Assembly (NCBI RefSeq): GCF_003350505.1
Contig: NZ_QQAY01000011.1
Location: 33,046 to 97,045, forward strand
DNA: 64,000 bases
Reading direction: 5' to 3'
Origin: Falsibacillus pallidus
Lineage (GTDB): Bacteria > Bacillota > Bacilli > Bacillales > DSM-25281
In this document: positions 60,289-64,000 of the stretch, in pieces
Position numbering within the stretch: the first letter of the stretch is position 1
Layout: every line of letters begins with the position of its first letter
Notes under the pieces: generated by a model
Seen by the model: the letters and a program-made list of their open reading frames with translations, nothing else
Databases searched by the model: none
Told to the model about the DNA's origin: nothing
Translations under genes and position numbers: made by a program

Positions 60289-62289
60289 ATGTTGAAATAT
60301 TGGATTGGCGGCGTAATAGCTGGAATTTTACTTTTGGTTTATTTTCTGACTTATACGGGTGAGAATGTTTTTCCTGATTTGAATAAGCGGCATGCAATGA
60401 TTCGATTGGAGGATGTTGGCCCCGGTGGTGAATATAATAGTTTAGATGGATTGGGGAAGCTGCGGGCAGTGATGGAATACTTAGAAGCAGAACAAATTCC
60501 TTTTCATGTAGCTGTTATTCCAAGGTGGAAGAGTATGCTGCCGGATGGAAGTTGGATAGAGAGGGGAATCGACGATCCTGATCCTGACTCCATTTCGCGG
60601 GGGTTGAGTGGAATTCTCCTTGATGCGCAGCAGCATGGAGGTATTTTGGGCATGCATGGATACAGCCATCAGTTTGGGGATGCCGCCATGAAAGGCGACA
60701 ATCAAAATTCAGGTACAGGAGCAGAATTTAAGGTGAGTGGTTTTCCTGTGACGAAAGATCCCGCTTATGCAGCGGAGCGTATCCAGAAGAGTCTGTCTGC
60801 CTTTGAGAAAGCGGGGATTCATCCAGCCTTTTGGGAATCGCCTCACTATAAAGATACACGTGAACAAGAGAAAGTATTTCGTTCCTTCATGGGCATTTTA
60901 TATCAACCAGACTTTTATTCCCTAAGGTCGTTCAAGGATCTGAACGTTTATGAAACTATCAATTCGTTTGGAAAGAGGAGTCTCGGATCAATCTATGTTC
61001 CTGCACCTTTAGGATATGTAAAAGATGAAAGTTCAGTAGAAAAAATACTTTCTAAGGCATCTAAAAGCAATGGATTGGCTTCATTTTATTTTCATCCATT
61101 CCTGGAATTTTCCTATCTCAAGAAAGTATTAGACGACGATGGTAAACCGGTCATGAAAAATGGTCTGCCCGTATATAAGTATAAAGGTAATGGAGATCGA
61201 TCTTATCTCCATCGGTTGGTAAAGGGATTAGAGGAAGAAAAGTACCATTGGATGTCTCTCTATGACATTATTCCATTCACACCTGCACATCGAGTAAAGC
61301 TTCCAGATGGAACAAAAGGGCAACAGTTGTTAGTTGGGGATGTGGATGGTAAAGGGAATGCGGATATTATCGTGAGGGAGAGGGACCAGATCCTTGTGGT
61401 GCCGGGAAATTATTCGATGCCGCGCAATCGTCCACAGAAGTCCCCGGAAGTGTGGCTAAAGGCATCTTTTCCATCTGAAGAAATGCTCTTTCTAGTAGAT
61501 TACAACGGAGACAAGAAGAAAGATTTGCTTTCCTACAATAATGAAACCGGTAGTCTCACAGTTTTCATTGCAGGGAAAGGGAAGTTTCAGTCCCCTCAAA
61601 TTATAGGGAAGCTGCCTTCGGGACTTGAGTCAATCCAGCCCTATCAATCTTTAAATGGGTTTGGACTAATTGCAAGGCTTGACGGCCGCATCCTGAATAG
61701 CGTATATTCAAACGCCCATTTAACTACAAAATCGTATGATGCTCATGTTTCCAAGGATAATAAGATTTTCATAGGAAAATTTCAAAATTCCCTCCAAGAT
61801 GACATTCTGTCTTTATCCCTAAGTGGAAGGCAGGCGCATATTCTGCAGTTTGAACAGGGCAGATTAGGTGAGCACCGAGTTGAAGGATTAGAGGTTGCTT
61901 CTGATGATCAGGTAGAGGCAGCGGATTCAAATGGTGATGGTAGAAGTGATTTAATCACTTATAACAAAAAGACCGGTGTTTGGCGTGTTTTTGAAAATGA
62001 GGGGAATGGCAGCTTTCGTTCTTTAGACAATGACTTTGGCCCATGGGCAAGGGGGAACGGAAGGATAGGGATCGTTGCCGACTTTGACGGCAATGGAAAA
62101 ATGGATATAGGATCCTTTGTCGAAATCTGGTCATCTGCTCGATATAGCACTCTCATTTCAAAGAAAGACACCATAGGGCTGAAAGGAAGAATTCATGCAC
62201 CAATTTATGATTGTCATAGCAAATGTGTTTCAAGGAATTATTTTTTCGGTCAGTCTCTATCAAATTATCATCAGTCTCGGCGGCTTTAA
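60289..62289 (+). CDS. DUF2334 deacetylase with VCBS-like repeats
   Basis: The 666-residue protein has an N-terminal membrane helix (about 3-22) and a DUF2334 polysaccharide-deacetylase-like domain (about 35-330: MIRLEDVGPG, FHVAVIPRW, GMHGYSHQFGD with histidines, FWESPHY). Calcium-binding-like FG-GAP/VCBS segments follow (GDVDGKGNADI, VDYNGDKKKDLL, ADSNGDGRSDLI, ADFDGNGKMDI). It is probably surface-bound and acts on an exopolysaccharide made with the adjacent glycosyltransferase. The last 95 bases overlap that gene, and the final 30 residues lack domain character. The start lies only 8 bp after a REP hairpin with a poor ribosome binding site. Confidence 0.85.
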   Translation: MLKYWIGGVIAGILLLVYFLTYTGENVFPDLNKRHAMIRLEDVGPGGEYNSLDGLGKLRAVMEYLEAEQIPFHVAVIPRWKSMLPDGSWIERGIDDPDPDSISRGLSGILLDAQQHGGILGMHGYSHQFGDAAMKGDNQNSGTGAEFKVSGFPVTKDPAYAAERIQKSLSAFEKAGIHPAFWESPHYKDTREQEKVFRSFMGILYQPDFYSLRSFKDLNVYETINSFGKRSLGSIYVPAPLGYVKDESSVEKILSKASKSNGLASFYFHPFLEFSYLKKVLDDDGKPVMKNGLPVYKYKGNGDRSYLHRLVKGLEEEKYHWMSLYDIIPFTPAHRVKLPDGTKGQQLLVGDVDGKGNADIIVRERDQILVVPGNYSMPRNRPQKSPEVWLKASFPSEEMLFLVDYNGDKKKDLLSYNNETGSLTVFIAGKGKFQSPQIIGKLPSGLESIQPYQSLNGFGLIARLDGRILNSVYSNAHLTTKSYDAHVSKDNKIFIGKFQNSLQDDILSLSLSGRQAHILQFEQGRLGEHRVEGLEVASDDQVEAADSNGDGRSDLITYNKKTGVWRVFENEGNGSFRSLDNDFGPWARGNGRIGIVADFDGNGKMDIGSFVEIWSSARYSTLISKKDTIGLKGRIHAPIYDCHSKCVSRNYFFGQSLSNYHQSRRL

Positions 62290-63430
62290 GAAGAGGATAG
62301 AAATAAGCGGGGATTATGCTCCAGAGAAATCCTTTGCGATCCTTGTGGCTGCTCATAACGAGGAAATGGTCATTGGGCCACTCTTGGAAAACTTAAAACA
62401 GTTGGATTATCCAAAAGATTTATACGACGTATACATCATTTGTGATAACTGTACGGACAAAACATCCCAGGTTGCAGCATCATATGGTGTGTCAGCAATG
62501 GAACGCTTTGATGATAAAAGAAAAGGGAAAGGCTTTGCGGTCGAGTGGATGCTGGAACACCTATGGAAAAGGAGCCGTCAAGTTGATGCTGTAATCGTTT
62601 TTGATGCGGACAATTTGGTCAGCAAGAATTTTCTTATCGAGATGAATAAAAAATTGCTTGAAGGTCACAGAGTGATTCAGAGTTATTTCGAAACAAAAAA
62701 CCCTTATGATTCCTGGGTTACATTGTCCTATGCCATAACGTATTGGTTCATTAACAGGATGTGGCAGCAAGCCCGTCATAATTGGGGCATGGCAAGTACA
62801 TTAGCCGGCACCGGGATGTGCATTGAGGCGAAGCTGCTAAAGGAGATGGGATGGAATTCAACATCGCTGACAGAGGATGTTGAATTTACAGCTCGATGCA
62901 TCGGCAGGGGAATCTATCCTACCTGGGCAAGCAATGCGATTGTCTATGATGAAAAACCGATCACACTCGCCAGTTCCGTAAGACAACGGCTGCGATGGAT
63001 GAGAGGGCACACGGACTGTGCAAGAAAATATATGAAGCCGCTTATTCTTAAATCCCTTCAAACCCGTAAATTTGCACAATTTGATGCAGCAATGTATCTA
63101 TTTCAGCCGATTCGATTTCTATTTGTGGCAGCCGTTTGGGTGATGTCCAGCTTGCAGCTTGCAACACCTTTGTATACTCAATTCGACCTGCTGAAAATGA
63201 TTCCTGACTGGGCATGGATTGGTTTGAATATCGTTTTATTTCTCCAATTTCCATTGGTTATGCTGCTTGAAAGGCGGCCGTGGAAGGCATACTTGGGTCT
63301 CATTTTATTTCCGATTTTTCAATTCACTTGGTTTCCAATAACTTTAATTGGGATACTGACCAGCAAAAATAAGACCTGGAATCATACAAAACATACCCGT
63401 GCGATTAAAATTGAGGACCTCGCCGGATAA
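62195..63430 (+). CDS. Membrane family-2 glycosyltransferase
   Basis: The 411-residue processive-type GT2 has an N-terminal helix, FAILVAAHNEEMVI, DNCTDKT, VIVFDADNLV (D-x-D), TEDVEFTARCIGRG and the QRLRWMRGH motif (Q-x-x-R-W). Three or more C-terminal helices follow. This is the chitin/hyaluronan/PNAG-synthase-like plan. AAAGGAAG precedes the ATG, and the gene starts inside the deacetylase gene. The pair suggests export and trimming of a polysaccharide. Confidence 0.92.
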   Translation: MHQFMIVIANVFQGIIFSVSLYQIIISLGGFKKRIEISGDYAPEKSFAILVAAHNEEMVIGPLLENLKQLDYPKDLYDVYIICDNCTDKTSQVAASYGVSAMERFDDKRKGKGFAVEWMLEHLWKRSRQVDAVIVFDADNLVSKNFLIEMNKKLLEGHRVIQSYFETKNPYDSWVTLSYAITYWFINRMWQQARHNWGMASTLAGTGMCIEAKLLKEMGWNSTSLTEDVEFTARCIGRGIYPTWASNAIVYDEKPITLASSVRQRLRWMRGHTDCARKYMKPLILKSLQTRKFAQFDAAMYLFQPIRFLFVAAVWVMSSLQLATPLYTQFDLLKMIPDWAWIGLNIVLFLQFPLVMLLERRPWKAYLGLILFPIFQFTWFPITLIGILTSKNKTWNHTKHTRAIKIEDLAG

Positions 63431-63471
63431 AAGAAATTTATCAGTAGATCAAACTAAGGAGTTACAAGCAA

Positions 63472-63747
63472 ATGAAACTATTTTTGGTGATTACCCAGGT
63501 TTTATACTTAATTTTCATTGTTCTCTGGCTGCCCATTTGGGGGTTGTCATTCATGAGCTTCGACAACGGAATCGCTCTTTGGAACAGCCTATTTGTCTTT
63601 GTCATCGGCATCTATCCATTGGTTGTAATCACTTGCTCCATCGCTGCGTGGCTGCAGTACAGGAAGAGCAAAAATAGGAGGGCCGTTATAATTGATGTAA
63701 TCCCCTTGCTATGGATTCTGGGCCTGTTGAGCCTGGTGATTATATAA
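63472..63747 (+). CDS. Small three-helix membrane protein
   Basis: The 91-residue protein has hydrophobic helices at about 3-28, 38-60 and 72-91. AAGGAG lies 10 nt before the ATG. It follows the glycosyltransferase by 41 bp and may be an accessory to it, but I see no family. Confidence 0.75.
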   Translation: MKLFLVITQVLYLIFIVLWLPIWGLSFMSFDNGIALWNSLFVFVIGIYPLVVITCSIAAWLQYRKSKNRRAVIIDVIPLLWILGLLSLVII

Positions 63748-63762
63748 GGTTTTTGGTACGCA

Positions 63763-63781
63763 GGGACAGGTTCCTCGTCCC
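63763..63781. repeat. REP-like palindrome
   Basis: GGGACAGGTTCCTCGTCCC, 16 bp after the small membrane protein gene. A reverse-oriented copy lies at 63888-63907 (GGGACAAGGAACCTGTCCCC). Confidence 0.8.
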
Positions 63782-63798
63782 AATCTAACCTCATCAAA

Positions 63799-63846
63799 AA
63801 GGCCAGCGCCCCCGCCCATTCACTTGGGTGGGGGCGCTGGCCCTTT
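63799..63846 (+). terminator. Strong GC-rich terminator
   Basis: AAAGGCCAGCGCCCCCGCCC pairs with GGGTGGGGGCGCTGGCCCTTT around ATTCACTT. A TATTT tail follows. It closes the polysaccharide gene group and is flanked by two REP copies. Confidence 0.85.
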
Positions 63847-63995
63847 ATTTATATTAATAGCTTCCTTGCATCTCGCAGATTTGGGGTGGGACAAGGAACC
63901 TGTCCCCATAGCCGTCAAGTTAAGCGAAAAGGTGTAAATATTGGGTGAAATCCGTTATCCTTCCATAAAGAAATCTTTATGAAAGGATGACTTTT

Positions 63996-64000
63996 ATGGA
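63996..64000 (+). CDS. Start of a truncated downstream gene
   Basis: GAAAGGATGACTTTT precedes an ATG at 63996, with ATAAAGAAATCTTTAT as a small palindrome just upstream. Only two codons lie in the window, so the product cannot be named. Confidence 0.35.

Overview
The window is a chromosomal segment from a member of the Bacillaceae. It carries the conserved Bacillus order purA - tRNAs - walR walK walH walI walJ htrC - yyzF-like gene - rlmH, with AGGAGG-type ribosome binding sites, GTG/TTG starts and intrinsic terminators throughout. The genus cannot be fixed by eye. The many dispersed repeats (GGGACAGGTTCCTTGTCCC palindromes, GGTGCCTG hairpins, GAAAAGCGGAAGCG elements) are of a kind I associate with soil bacilli.

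Layout. 1-632: end of purA. 633-2007: tRNA-Lys, -Glu, -Asp and -Phe, with a truncated extra 5' copy of tRNA-Lys. 2008-3892: a secreted LysM-G5-M23 peptidase behind a consensus WalR box. 4045-9684: a 170-bp MITE-like repeat directly upstream of the walRKHIJ wall-homeostasis operon. 9890-12034: htrC, a CxxH/CxxC small protein, a cluster of DnaA boxes, and rlmH.

12011-27450: a roughly 15-kb element inserted at the 3' end of rlmH and bounded by direct repeats resembling staphylococcal SCC attachment sites. It encodes a large serine recombinase, a Rep-like protein, a replication-relaxation-like protein, two restriction endonucleases (PLD/NgoFVII type and AlwI/BstNBI type), a C5 cytosine methyltransferase, a Vsr nuclease, and a DarT ADP-ribosyltransferase with a NADAR-type antitoxin. 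The same att-like motif recurs in the same orientation at 28.4, 29.1, 33.3, 34.8 and 46.0 kb. It divides the following DNA into blocks: a Fic protein; a small membrane protein; a nuclease-DUF2075 helicase resembling staphylococcal Nhi, with a nucleotidyltransferase and a DUF559-like nuclease; a guanine riboswitch with an exported nucleoside phosphorylase-like protein; and an 11-kb metabolic block. The rlmH locus therefore looks like a serial integration hot spot, and decayed 3' ends of the DUF2075 gene mark earlier events.

34.9-46 kb: an SDR/AraC divergent pair, an MFS/LysR divergent pair, then a 2-keto-3-deoxygluconate regulon (epimerase-like protein, KDG kinase, MFS carrier, KDPG aldolase, LacI repressor) together with hexulose-phosphate synthase/isomerase genes that share its LacI-type operator. 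46-64 kb: ordinary chromosomal genes (K+ channel-like protein, oxidoreductase, HXXEE proteins, DUF2515, RluF, MBL hydrolase, ferritin-like protein, PadR-controlled ABC transporter, WYL regulator with effector-binding proteins, GNAT, APH kinase, DUF2334 deacetylase with VCBS-like repeats, GT2). These are densely interspersed with REP-like palindromes, several of which supply gene stop codons or extend reading frames.
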